From contig DEJJ01000005.1 in NCBI GenBank assembly GCA_002353285.1, positions 1 to 64,000 of the forward strand: a stretch of DNA of 64,000 bases, given 5' to 3'. This document shows positions 33,721 to 42,262 of the stretch, piece by piece. The notes under the pieces were generated by a model. That model saw only the letters and a list, made by a program, of their open reading frames with translations, had not been told where the DNA came from and made no database searches. Every line of letters begins with the position of its first letter. Position 1 is the first letter of the stretch. Source of the stretch: Porphyromonadaceae bacterium UBA2751. GTDB lineage: Bacteria; Bacteroidota; Bacteroidia; Bacteroidales; Muribaculaceae. The position numbers and the translations under genes were made by a program.

Positions 33721-34936
33721 ATAGGATTTGATGTGAAAACGCTTTCATGCCTATATATCGATAAACCAATGAAGGCTCACACCCTGATGCAGACCATCGC
33801 CCGAGCTAATCGCGTGGCCGAGGGCAAGACCAACGGTCTGGTGGTGGACTATATCGGTATTGTGAAAGCTCTGCGTCAAGCGCTGGCCGATTATACCGCT
33901 ACTGGCCGATTATACCGCTAATAGCGACGGAGGCGACGGTAATAACCCAACCATCGACAAGAAAGAACTTATATCTAAAGTTCTTGAGACAATAACTGCT
34001 GCCCAGGCATTCCTTAAAGAGCATGATGTGAACTTGAACGCGCTGATTGAGGCCGAGGAGTTCAATAGATTATCGCTATTGAAAGTCGCAGCCAATGCCA
34101 TGTGTGAAACTATCGAAATCAAGAAATCATTTACAATAATGGCCTCTAGGCTGCTAAATCTGTGGAAATACCTTGACCGCGATGACATCACCACCGAAAT
34201 GAAACTGCACAAGGACGCTATCCAGGCCATTTACAAGCAGTTGCAGAAGAAACGCAAAGATGCCGACATTACCGACCTTAGCGTAGCCATTAATGCCATA
34301 GTAAACGACCACCTCGAGGTGGAACCTTCAATGGTGGCTGAACCCATGGTAGGACGACGGTTTGATATCAGCGGCATTAACTTCGACCTGTTGAGGCAAG
34401 AGTTTGCTAAAAGTAACGAGAAGAACCTGATATTAAAAGACCTGCTGGAGCTGCTACAGGAACGACTCGACAAGATGCTCTCAGCCAACCCATCCCGCAT
34501 CAATTTCTATGAGCGCTACCAAAAGATTATCGAGGATTATAACCAGGAGCAGGACCGCGTAGCCATCGAGAAGACTTTCCAAGAACTCATGGATCTTACC
34601 AAGAGCCTTAGTGAAGAGGAGAAGCGCTATGTGAGGGAAGGCTTCGAGAACGATGAGCAACTAACGATGTATGATATCCTCATTAAGGACGACTTGACCA
34701 AGAACGAGATCAAGAAAATCAAGGAGGTTGCTGTGGAGCTGCTTGACAAGATTAAGGAGCAACTGGCAACGATGGACCACCCGTTCGAAAAACGCGAGAC
34801 CAAAGCAGCTATCATCGTTACCATCCGCGACACCCTGTGGCAAATGCTTCCCGAAAGCTATAGCGACGAGAGCATCGACACTTATAAGGATGCTGTCTAT
34901 GAGTACGTGCAGAAAAACTACGGCGGAGTGGCATGA
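33721..34936 (+). pseudogene. hsdR: Remnant of type I restriction enzyme R subunit (hsdR 3' part)
   Basis: Frame one (from about 33721) reads GFDVKTLSCLYIDKPMKAHT then LMQTIARANRV and GLVVDYIGI, the C-terminal helicase motifs of HsdR. It stops after a 19-bp tandem duplication (33883-33920). Removing one copy restores a frame that continues DYTANSDGGDGNN into the 34028-34936 frame, the C-terminal helical domain. The nuclease and most of the helicase are missing, and no hsdM or hsdS is nearby. It lies opposite to all neighbouring genes. Confidence 0.85.
33883..33920. repeat. 19-bp perfect tandem duplication that shifts the hsdR frame
   Basis: ctggccgattataccgcta occurs twice back to back. 19 is not a multiple of 3, so the second copy breaks the frame. 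Confidence 0.9.
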
Positions 34937-34961
34937 AAAGCTAAATTTACCTTTATCGCAA

Positions 34962-34997
34962 TGCAAAAATAAAGGGAGCGACTCTTCATCGCTCCCT
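34962..34997 (-). terminator. Terminator for - strand transcripts
   Basis: AGGGAGCGA (34973-34981) pairs perfectly with TCGCTCCCT (34989-34997). On the - strand it is followed by TTTATTTTTG. It separates the chimeric pseudogene from the hsdR remnant. Confidence 0.75.
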
Positions 34998-35040
34998 AAT
35001 CTACAGCCAAGTATCACAACTTTCTTTATAATTCGCCCGT

Positions 35041-35647
35041 TCAATATAGTGGTAGGAGACCCCAACGCAGATTAATAATATCTTCACCATCAAGTTTCCA
35101 AGAAGTATACTTGCGTAGAATGAGATCTGCTATGTCTTCACCTTCTTCCCTGTTACATTTTTCCATGATGTCGGTGATCCACAGTCTTTTGAACATGTGG
35201 GCCAAAGCTTTTCCTTTCTCGCTCCACTCATTGAATTTGCCATTTTCAGGGGAAAGAATAACATTACGTCCGATTAGTGGTCGTAACATAGCCTTCGTTA
35301 AATTGCCACAGCCGATCTGGTCGTATGAGATGACTTGCCGACCTGTATCGGCGATGCAGTCGAGAACCTCGAAATAGTTGTGTGTACTGCCCGGACCGCC
35401 GTGAAGCAGCAACAAGGGAACCTTCTCTAAAGGTTCGCCAGAGAGTGGTAGATGCTATATCAAGCATTTCCATCACCTTCTCACGACTAAGGTATGTTTC
35501 AGCTTTCTCGTCGGCGATGGTCTGTTCGAGTTCACGCTTCACCTCAGCTATGAGCAGCATGTTAGCCTCTATAAAGTCGCCAATACTTATCTCAACCTTC
35601 AAGCCGGGACACTCTTTCGCCACTTTGATTAAATCTAGAGTATTCAT
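35041..35647 (-). pseudogene. Chimera of HTH, proline iminopeptidase and DUF6371-like pieces
   Basis: Three unrelated pieces follow one another on the - strand. First, 35647 to about 35440 encodes the start of an HTH protein (MNTLDLIKVAKECPGLKVEI...EKVMEMLDIASTTLWR). Next, about 35300-35430 in another frame, is an alpha/beta-hydrolase fragment (LLLLHGGPGSTHNYFEVLDC...VISYDQIGCGN) like proline iminopeptidase. Last, to 35041, is a piece like the C-terminus of DUF6371 proteins of Bacteroides elements (LIGRNVILSPENGKFNEWSE...EDIADLILRKY). The assignments of pieces 1 and 3 are from memory. No piece is a whole gene. Confidence 0.6.
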
Positions 35648-35648
35648 A

Positions 35649-36527
35649 TCATTTTATTTTTATCTTGTCATGCATCCAGCTAGGCAACGTGTTTTTCATC
35701 ATCTGTTCGTAGCAAGAACCAACAATAATCGACTTAAGCGATTTGTTCCCACGGCCAAGAGCTCTAGGGTTGAAGTCCTCAATGGTGCTATTGCTGAGAT
35801 CTAATGTTTCAAGTCGGCTACATCTTGAGAATGCCAGTGAACCGATTCTGATGATACTGCCGTTGGCTCTAAAAGTCCTGAGCTTGTCATTCTCGCTGAA
35901 TGCCTTGTAACCGACAGTGATATCGCTATCTGTCACCTCAACTGTCTCCATGTTGTAGTTCCTGCAGAATGCCCCACTGCCCAATACAATGTTGCAGCAG
36001 TCATTCACCTTCAAAGACTTCGTATTGGCATTGCCTGCAAAAGCTTTGGATTCTATTTGTGTCTTTAAGCTGCCTACAAATGTGACGTTATCCAGATTAA
36101 GGTTGCCAGTAAATGCCTCGCCTTTGATTATGATGATAGAATTTTTGAATCTCAGTGATTTAATTGAACTGTCTTTAAATGCTCTCCAACCAATTACTTG
36201 GACGGTGTCAGGAATGTTGATGGATAATAAACTGCTGGTACCCATGAAACTAGAAAAACGGATACTTTCTAATTTCTCTGGTAGTATTATCTTTTCTAAA
36301 CTCTTATTATCTATAAAAGCTCCATCACCAATATCTCTAATATAGTCGTTCAAAACTACTTCTCTTAAATTTACTGCATCAGAGAAAGCAAAGTGGTCAA
36401 CATATCTAACACTCTCAGGAACAACAACTTTGGTTAAGTCTTGAATGTTATCAAACTCGTTACTTTCTATGCGCCAAATGCCAAGGGGGAATATTGCTTC
36501 CCCATTTTTTATTTTATAATTACCCAT
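35649..36527 (-). CDS. BspA-type leucine-rich repeat protein
   Basis: 292 residues made almost wholly of LRR_5 repeats of about 23 residues, e.g. VVVPESVRYVDHFAFSDAVN, LEKIILPEKLESIRFSSFMG, LLSINIPDTVQVIGWRAFKD. I see no signal peptide, unlike surface BspA proteins, so it may be cytoplasmic or truncated. One base separates it from the chimeric pseudogene. Such proteins often mediate protein binding; the partner is unknown. Confidence 0.85.
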   Translation of the reverse strand: MGNYKIKNGEAIFPLGIWRIESNEFDNIQDLTKVVVPESVRYVDHFAFSDAVNLREVVLNDYIRDIGDGAFIDNKSLEKIILPEKLESIRFSSFMGTSSLLSINIPDTVQVIGWRAFKDSSIKSLRFKNSIIIIKGEAFTGNLNLDNVTFVGSLKTQIESKAFAGNANTKSLKVNDCCNIVLGSGAFCRNYNMETVEVTDSDITVGYKAFSENDKLRTFRANGSIIRIGSLAFSRCSRLETLDLSNSTIEDFNPRALGRGNKSLKSIIVGSCYEQMMKNTLPSWMHDKIKIK

Positions 36528-36614
36528 TTAAAAAAAGCGATTAACCTATACATCGCCAGGTTTCTATTTGTGGGTAGCTCTTGGTTTGGTGCCGCAAGCT
36601 ACCCGGGTTAATAA

Positions 36615-37103
36615 TTATACTCTAGTTACACTAAAGCTGATCGGTCGACAAGCGAGCTCAACAAAAGTGCGACGGGCCATGTGACTACTCGCAACTTCAT
36701 AGATAGGATAATGCTCTTCATGTCCAGTTGTGGTATTCATAATAGCAACCACACGGTTAATTCCAGCCTCCTTGAGCACCTTTTTAATACCCTTGTTATA
36801 GTCGGTTAATGGAATCTTGGGCACAAGCGACTGAGCATCAGGACGAGAATACTTTTCAAGTATCTGTTTGGCAGTCCCTGTAAGTGGGACTCTAACAACA
36901 CGGTTGCCAGTCTTGATTGGTGAATACTCTATGGCATCACCAACAATATTGGCTTTCGTGACCGAGAACAAGTCACAAATCCTCAAACCGAGATGGCTCT
37001 GGAGGACAAATAAGTCTCGAAATAATTCAAGATCAGGTCGATCAGTGAAGTCAAATTGATGGAGCTTCTTGAGCTCTTCAAGTGTTAAATTGAATTGTGT
37101 CAT
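36615..37103 (-). CDS. Truncated tyrosine recombinase (integrase fragment)
   Basis: 162 residues of the catalytic domain only. The first catalytic Arg is in LGLRICDLFSV and the H-x-x-R is in SSHMARRTFVE. The sequence then departs into ACRPISFSVTRV and stops, so the final His/Trp and the nucleophile Tyr are missing, as is the N-terminal arm. It should be inactive for strand exchange. With tRNA-Phe nearby it suggests an element that can no longer excise. Confidence 0.8.
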   Translation of the reverse strand: MTQFNLTLEELKKLHQFDFTDRPDLELFRDLFVLQSHLGLRICDLFSVTKANIVGDAIEYSPIKTGNRVVRVPLTGTAKQILEKYSRPDAQSLVPKIPLTDYNKGIKKVLKEAGINRVVAIMNTTTGHEEHYPIYEVASSHMARRTFVELACRPISFSVTRV

Positions 37104-37133
37104 AATAAAAGAAATTAATAATTTATAAATAAT

Positions 37134-37895
37134 TTAATTGTTCACCCTAGGAATCGGGTAGTTGTGATACTGTTTTCCTTGAAGGAGGTCACCATTAGCT
37201 TTCGCCGAACGTCTCTTGCCATCAAAGCCAACGCTACCTACCTGCTTGAAGAAGAAAGCTGTTCCGCTAGCATCAGCCAATTGTTTGACAGACAACACCC
37301 AAGACTCTTGCATCTGGCGAGCGCATTTGCCACTCTCGCCACCAACAATTATCCAGTCGACTCCATCGAGATTGAGTCCAGCGGCTACTATATCGTCCAG
37401 CAAAGGCTCAGCGGTTATAAAACGCACAGGCGCTGCGATACGGCGCAGGTTCTCAATTCGTGGCAGACTCTGTGGGTGTCCGCACGTCACGCCCACCCAG
37501 AGGTTAGCTGGTACCTCGTGAGTCGAGAAGTAGAGTTCCATGCGCTCTGCACGCTTAGTGAGTACTTGATAGACAACCTTAGGGGTCAGCTCTACCATAG
37601 CCATCACATCGTCAATAAAACTATCCGTTACAGCAGAATGGAACAGATCGCCCATCGAAACCAAGAAGCAGCTCGTGGTTTTTCGCTTGTTTGCAGCATC
37701 TTTGAGCTGCTTAGTAATCACGTCAGGATGCATAGCTGGACTAAAACCGTGAGCATATTTGGGATTACCCATCGCTTTCAGCCGTTTTGCCATTTCACGA
37801 GCATAACAGTGATCACACTCGGGAGTACCAGCGTGACTACACCCAGTTACAGGGTTTAAGGACTTGTCAGTCCATATGATTTTTGTCTTATTCAT
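37134..37895 (-). CDS. Phage Gp37/Gp68-like (DUF5131) radical-SAM-type protein
   Basis: 253 residues with NPVTGCSHAGTPECDHCYAR near the N-terminus, a Cys cluster like that of the phage Gp37/Gp68 family, then SCFLVSMGDLFH, VLTKRAERM, NLWVGVTCG, RFITAEPLL and DWIIVGGESG, all conserved in that family. The family is often found beside three-Cys-motif partner proteins, which I do not see here. Biochemical role not established to my knowledge. Confidence 0.85.
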   Translation of the reverse strand: MNKTKIIWTDKSLNPVTGCSHAGTPECDHCYAREMAKRLKAMGNPKYAHGFSPAMHPDVITKQLKDAANKRKTTSCFLVSMGDLFHSAVTDSFIDDVMAMVELTPKVVYQVLTKRAERMELYFSTHEVPANLWVGVTCGHPQSLPRIENLRRIAAPVRFITAEPLLDDIVAAGLNLDGVDWIIVGGESGKCARQMQESWVLSVKQLADASGTAFFFKQVGSVGFDGKRRSAKANGDLLQGKQYHNYPIPRVNN

Positions 37896-38019
37896 TCTCT
37901 TTATTTTAAAAAAAGTGAATTATATGAATTATAATTGTTGTAGGTGCATTGTGTGCTACACCTACACATTAATTAATACACCACCACCCACACAAGTGGC
38001 ACTCTTCAAATTCTACTCT

Positions 38020-38346
38020 CTACTTTGTCTTGTTGCTAACCTTAGCCCATTTACTGTCCAGTTCCAAAAGCTGCTCAATCACCAAATCGGGATCGAACAA
38101 CACCATTTTCCCTGATCTAATCACAGCTGGCGCATGAATATCACCACAAGCCACTTTCCGATTGGCCGTTGACACATGGCAATGTAAAAACGCCGCCAGT
38201 TCTTTGTAACCGCGCAATAGCTTCTTCTCTATTCCCTTTGCCTTGCCAGTTACCTTCTCCTGTTCTGGTTGCTGAGTTCTAGTTAGCAACTCAACTAAAT
38301 CCTGTTCGGTCATGTCGATGACACGACGATTCTTACTTTTATCCAT
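38020..38346 (-). CDS. DUF3853-like HTH protein
   Basis: 108 residues from ATG 38346. The C-terminal half, GYKELAAFLHCHVSTANRKV then AVIRSGKMVLFDPDLVIEQL, has the pattern of DUF3853/excisionase-type HTH proteins of Bacteroides transposable elements. The N-terminus is charged. It likely regulates or helps excise the island; inferred from family. Confidence 0.7.
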   Translation of the reverse strand: MDKSKNRRVIDMTEQDLVELLTRTQQPEQEKVTGKAKGIEKKLLRGYKELAAFLHCHVSTANRKVACGDIHAPAVIRSGKMVLFDPDLVIEQLLELDSKWAKVSNKTK

Positions 38347-38601
38347 AAATTTCAAATTTTGAAAATATTAATTTCGATGCAAAGAAAATACATTTCCCAA
38401 ACTTTTTAGAATGATTTCTCAGCTACGTCTTAGCAACCGTACAAAACACTGATAAATTGATAAAAATTGTACGGTTAAGGGTTTAATGACTTGAAAAGGG
38501 TATAGTTTATGAATGGGTATTAGGAGGACAATTTTTGGCCCATGAGTATTGGTGTGGTGGTTGCAATGGATTCTACCCTGTGTTATGCGTGCGCCACGGC
38601 A

Positions 38602-38630
38602 CAAAAAAAGCACGCTCACTGGCGTGCATT
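38602..38630 (-). terminator. Rho-independent terminator
   Basis: GCACGC (38610-38615) and GCGTGC (38622-38627) form a stem followed on the - strand by TTTTTTT. It ends the 38634-39164 gene. Confidence 0.75.
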
Positions 38631-38633
38631 ACT

Positions 38634-39164
38634 TCATCTTCCAATTGCTTCTTGCAATTCCTTGAAAATAGGTATCAAAATCTTCACATTCTCTGGTGTT
38701 GATGCATCAACTTCTTTGCTTATGCCATATTCACCTAGGTCATCGCGACAATAAGCAAATTTTTCGCCCGTCGAATTAAATCTGTCAAAGAGCGTTCTCC
38801 GGCGAAGGTTAAATACATCACAGAAATAATTGAGACTTATAATTCTAAAGCCCGAACCTGTTCTGTAGCTATACCTCCTTGACTTAAGAATTTTATAAAC
38901 AAAGCAATAATACGTGATAAAAGCCTGTTTTTCGTAATTCCCGTAGTGGAGTAACGCATTTTGAATTTTAGTTTTGAACAACTCTTCGTTATCATTAACC
39001 TTCTTGATAACGTCATCAGTGAGTTCTCTCGTAAATGGCCTAGGGTTCACGTTCAACACAAGACCATAGTCTTCAAATTCAAAATTTTTACATTTGCCAA
39101 GATTATCTTTGGCCCATATCAAGATCTGCTTGAGTGCATCTAAATGCTCTTCTTTCTCGACCAC
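38634..39164 (-). CDS. Hypothetical island protein
   Basis: 176 residues beginning at GTG 39164; no ATG lies upstream before a stop. Helical N-terminal half, then aromatic and basic segments (KQAFITYYCFVYKILKSRRY). Has its own terminator. I recognise no family; it may be a cargo or regulatory gene of the island. Confidence 0.6.
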   Translation of the reverse strand: MVEKEEHLDALKQILIWAKDNLGKCKNFEFEDYGLVLNVNPRPFTRELTDDVIKKVNDNEELFKTKIQNALLHYGNYEKQAFITYYCFVYKILKSRRYSYRTGSGFRIISLNYFCDVFNLRRRTLFDRFNSTGEKFAYCRDDLGEYGISKEVDASTPENVKILIPIFKELQEAIGR

Positions 39165-39518
39165 AAAGAAACGGTCTTGAAGTACATCGCTTCAATCTAA
39201 TTCTTTATAATCCGTTTCTAACTGCAATCTTTTACCTCATAGGCATTATTATTTAGAAAGTTAGTAAAAAACCTATTTATCGCAATAGAGGCATGATTTA
39301 CAAAGCTGCCTCGGGCTTCGTTTTTTCGATGATTTTTTGTAGTCATCACAAGAATGGCCAGCAACAATTATGCCAAGACCCAAGTTGACATTAATAGTGA
39401 CATGAATATATAGCTTACACGCAAGAATGTCAGTAACCAAAGCCATGTAATAAACCAAGAGCTTGTTAAAAAAAATTAAAAATAATCTATATTGGGGGGA
39501 ATAAAAAGGGGGAATACA
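39165..39518. other. Intergenic, no gene seen
   Basis: About 350 AT-rich bases between the last island gene and the tRNA-Phe terminator. I looked for a repeat of the tRNA 3' end here as an attachment site and saw none. Confidence 0.4.
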
Positions 39519-39564
39519 GAAAAAGCAAAAATCGCAAGCGGCTGTTAATAAGCTACTTGCGATT
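39519..39564 (-). terminator. Terminator of tRNA-Phe
   Basis: AATCGCAAG and CTTGCGATT (+ strand 39530-39538 and 39556-39564) form a perfect 9-bp stem, followed on the - strand by TTTGCTTTTT. Confidence 0.75.
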
Positions 39565-39572
39565 GATTGTTG

Positions 39573-39645
39573 TGGTACCTCCAGGATTCGAACCGGGGAC
39601 ACATGGATTTTCAGTCCATTGCTCTACCACCTGAGCTAAGGCACC
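39573..39645 (-). tRNA. tRNA-Phe (GAA)
   Basis: 73 bases folding as a cloverleaf: acceptor GGTGCCT with AGGTACC, D arm GCTC/GAGC, anticodon stem ATGGA/TCCAT with loop CTGAAAA (anticodon GAA), T arm CCCGG/CCTGG with TTCGAAT. CCA is not encoded. Its 3' end faces the decayed island, the usual side for integration. Confidence 0.96.
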
Positions 39646-39667
39646 TACGTTTTGCGATTTGCGACTG

Positions 39668-39699
39668 CAAAATTACGTCAAGTTTTTGAATTGACCAAA
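39668..39699 (-). promoter_or_regulatory. Promoter of tRNA-Phe
   Basis: TTTG (39696-39699), 20-base spacer, TAATTTTG (39668-39675) on the - strand. The spacer itself holds an inverted GTCAA/TTGAC. Confidence 0.78.
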
Positions 39700-39850
39700 C
39701 TTTTTAGCGGAAAAATCGTGTTTTGGTGTCAAAAAATTGAAAAATGATAAAAAAGATGGACAAAAGCGGCCTTGTTACGAAAAGAATGTGTAATTTCGCA
39801 CATCGTTTCAAGCACCCATTGTAAAAGATGGCAGATGGGTGGCGACCGGC

Positions 39851-41134
39851 ATGGAGCAGTTGATGCACTACATATGGCAACATCGCCTGTGGCGAAGCGA
39901 GGACATGACGACCAACGATGGCCGCCATGTGCGTGTGCTTGACCCGGGACTGCTCAACACCGATGCTGGTCCAGACTTTTTCAATGCCAAGATTGAGATT
40001 GACGGCCAAATGTGGGTGGGAAACATTGAGATGCATGTGCGCGCCAGCGACTGGAAACGCCATGGCCACGACCACGACACGGCCTATGATAGCGTGGTGC
40101 TGCATGTGGTCGACAAGGACGATGCTCCAGTCTACCGCACCAATGGGGAGCGCATCCCGCAACTGGTGCTTCAGGTGTCGCCGCTCTTTGGCACCAGCTA
40201 CCAGCAGCTGGTGAACAGCCGCCAGCAGTTGCCATGCGAGAGCGTGATAAGGCAGGTGCCCAGCCTCACCATCACCGAGTGGGTGGAGCGGCTGGCATTT
40301 GAGCGGCTTCATGGCAAGGTGCAGCGCGTGCGCGACTTGCTTGAGATGTACCACGGCAGTTGGGAAGACGTGTGCTACATCACGCTATCGCGCAACTTGG
40401 GTTTTGGCATCAACAACGAGGCCTTTGAACGCCTAGCACGCCGCACACCGCTGCGCCTGCTTCACAAGCACAGCGACTCGCTACTGCAGATTGAGGCGTT
40501 GCTCTTTGGCCAAGCAGGGATGCTCGATCCCACTGCGACTGGCACCGATGCCTATTACCGGCAGTTGTGCTCGGAATATGCATTTCTTGCCAACAAGTTC
40601 TCGCTGCAGCCCATGGAACCTGATGCGTGGAAGATGTTCCGCATCCGCCCTCAAAACTTCCCCTATCGCCGCATAGCGATGCTGGCTCACTACATTGAGG
40701 GAAGCTTCCGCCTGATGGGCGCCATCCTTGACGCTAATGGCGAGAAAGAGTTGCGCAAGCTCTTTGAGGTGGAGCTCACGGGCTACTGGAGCAACCACTA
40801 CAGCTTTGGTAAGCCCAATGAGAAGCCGTCGTTGGCCCTGAGTCAGCAGTCGATAGATATAGTGCTGATCAACACCGTTGCCCCACTCTACTACGCTTAC
40901 GGTGAGATTACTGGCAACTATGCCCTTATCGACAAATCAATAGAATTGCTCGAGAGCCTTAAACCTGAGAGCAATTCGATAGTCAAAACATTTGTCATGG
41001 CTGGAATTGAGTGCGATAGCGCCCTCACATCGCAGGCACTGATTGAGCTCAAGCGCAGCTACTGCGATGCCCGCAAGTGCATATACTGCAAGATTGGGCA
41101 CAAGCTGCTAAGCGAGGCAGCACATCGCGACTGA
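39851..41134 (+). CDS. DUF2851 family protein
   Basis: 427 residues from ATG 39851 (MEQLMHYIWQHRLW), the usual family start; a GTG 12 bases upstream is possible. Hallmarks: GLLNTDAGPDFFNAKIEIDG, WVGNIEMHVRASDWKRHGH and VVLHVVDKDD in the N-terminal half, a restriction-endonuclease-like pattern; the C-terminus has CDARKCIYCKIG. The family is conserved in Bacteroidetes and its function is unknown. Codon use is rich in G/C-ending codons, like the other core genes here. Confidence 0.9.
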   Translation: MEQLMHYIWQHRLWRSEDMTTNDGRHVRVLDPGLLNTDAGPDFFNAKIEIDGQMWVGNIEMHVRASDWKRHGHDHDTAYDSVVLHVVDKDDAPVYRTNGERIPQLVLQVSPLFGTSYQQLVNSRQQLPCESVIRQVPSLTITEWVERLAFERLHGKVQRVRDLLEMYHGSWEDVCYITLSRNLGFGINNEAFERLARRTPLRLLHKHSDSLLQIEALLFGQAGMLDPTATGTDAYYRQLCSEYAFLANKFSLQPMEPDAWKMFRIRPQNFPYRRIAMLAHYIEGSFRLMGAILDANGEKELRKLFEVELTGYWSNHYSFGKPNEKPSLALSQQSIDIVLINTVAPLYYAYGEITGNYALIDKSIELLESLKPESNSIVKTFVMAGIECDSALTSQALIELKRSYCDARKCIYCKIGHKLLSEAAHRD

Positions 41135-41188
41135 CAAAGCAAAGAATTACATATTTAAGACATATATAGTTTAAAACAATTAGAAAAA

Positions 41189-42139
41189 ATGAGAAAAACT
41201 TTATTGTTAGCATCACTGGCCTGCATGGCCATCACAGGTGCTAAAGCACAGCAGGTGGTACCGCTGAGCTATGGAAATTTCGATCAATGGATTACCCGCC
41301 ACATCAAGGAGTCGGGCATCATTGGCGGCGCTGAGAAGAAAGTGTTTGAGATTGGACCCACCAGGAGCATCCAGAATGCAGGTCCTTATTCCAATATGGG
41401 CGGCTCGCCATGGGCAACAAGTAACGTGTATGCCAAAGTTGCTGGCGTGGTAAAGACCAGCAACCAGGTGTATCCCGACCATCACGGAAATGGCTATTGC
41501 GCAAAGCTCACCACTCAATATGAGCACGTTAAGGCGCTAGGCATCATCAATATGGACGTGCTTGCATCAGGAACAATATTCCTGGGCCAAATGCTCGAGC
41601 CAGTGAGCAGCACTAAGAATCCTTACAGCAAGATGAACATGGGCATGCCATTCTCGAAGCGTCCATCGGCATTGCAGTTTGAGTACAAACTCACCGTGCC
41701 CAGTGGCCAGCGCATCTATTCGAGCGGCTTCGGCAGCAAGAAGACCCTGCCTGGGCAAGACTATGCCGAGGTGTTCATCCTGCTCCAGCGTCGCTGGGAG
41801 GACAAGAACGGCAACATCCACGCTGCACGCGTGGGCACTGGCCGTCAGCGCTTTGGCTCTAACGTAGCCAACTGGACCACCCACCGCATCCCCGTGTGGT
41901 ATGGCGACATTACTCACCATGCAGGCTACCAGAGCTACATGGGGCTGCTGCCCAAGGATAAGACCTACTATGCCAAGAACAGCAAGGGCAAGATGGTGCC
42001 CGTGATTGAGGAGAAATGGGACGAGGCCAACGCCACTCCCACCCACATCCTAGTGATGCTCTCGTCGGGCTGTGGCACTCCTTACACCGGCACTCCAGGC
42101 ATGACATTCTGGGTTGACAACGTGTCGCTCGTGTACTAA
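41189..42139 (+). CDS. Exported PCMD-like beta-sandwich protein
   Basis: 316 residues with signal peptide MRKTLLLASLACMAITGAKA (cleavage near AQQ). The remainder fits the PCMD (putative carbohydrate metabolism) domain: GNGYCAKLTTQYEHVKA, ASGTIFLGQML, PFSKRPSALQFEYKL, then TPGMTFWVDNVSLVY at the end. Likely periplasmic or surface; ligand unknown. Ends at a strong terminator. Confidence 0.7.
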   Translation: MRKTLLLASLACMAITGAKAQQVVPLSYGNFDQWITRHIKESGIIGGAEKKVFEIGPTRSIQNAGPYSNMGGSPWATSNVYAKVAGVVKTSNQVYPDHHGNGYCAKLTTQYEHVKALGIINMDVLASGTIFLGQMLEPVSSTKNPYSKMNMGMPFSKRPSALQFEYKLTVPSGQRIYSSGFGSKKTLPGQDYAEVFILLQRRWEDKNGNIHAARVGTGRQRFGSNVANWTTHRIPVWYGDITHHAGYQSYMGLLPKDKTYYAKNSKGKMVPVIEEKWDEANATPTHILVMLSSGCGTPYTGTPGMTFWVDNVSLVY

Positions 42140-42156
42140 GCAAGAACCCCATCATC

Positions 42157-42198
42157 AACTGGCTGGTGCCATCAATGCGGTGCCAGCCAGTTTTTTTT
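42157..42198 (+). terminator. Rho-independent terminator
   Basis: AACTGGCTGG pairs perfectly with CCAGCCAGTT, followed by eight Ts. It ends the PCMD-like gene. Confidence 0.88.
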
Positions 42199-42202
42199 AA
42201 GT

Positions 42203-42233
42203 TTTGCCATGTGAATAAAAAATTGTAACTTTG
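42203..42233 (+). promoter_or_regulatory. mutS promoter
   Basis: TTTG (42203-42206), 19-base spacer, TAACTTTG (42226-42233). Predicted start near 42240, 23 bases before mutS. Confidence 0.8.
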
Positions 42234-42262
42234 TAGTCCTGTAAAAAACAAACAAGAGCATT

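Noticed and set aside
37939..37966. TGTAGGTG/CACCTACA hairpin as a terminator
   Set aside because: Perfect stem but no T run on either strand; could be an operator, not enough to call.
39165..39572. Attachment-site copy of the tRNA-Phe 3' end
   Set aside because: I searched for the tail of the tRNA here and across the island by eye and saw no second copy.
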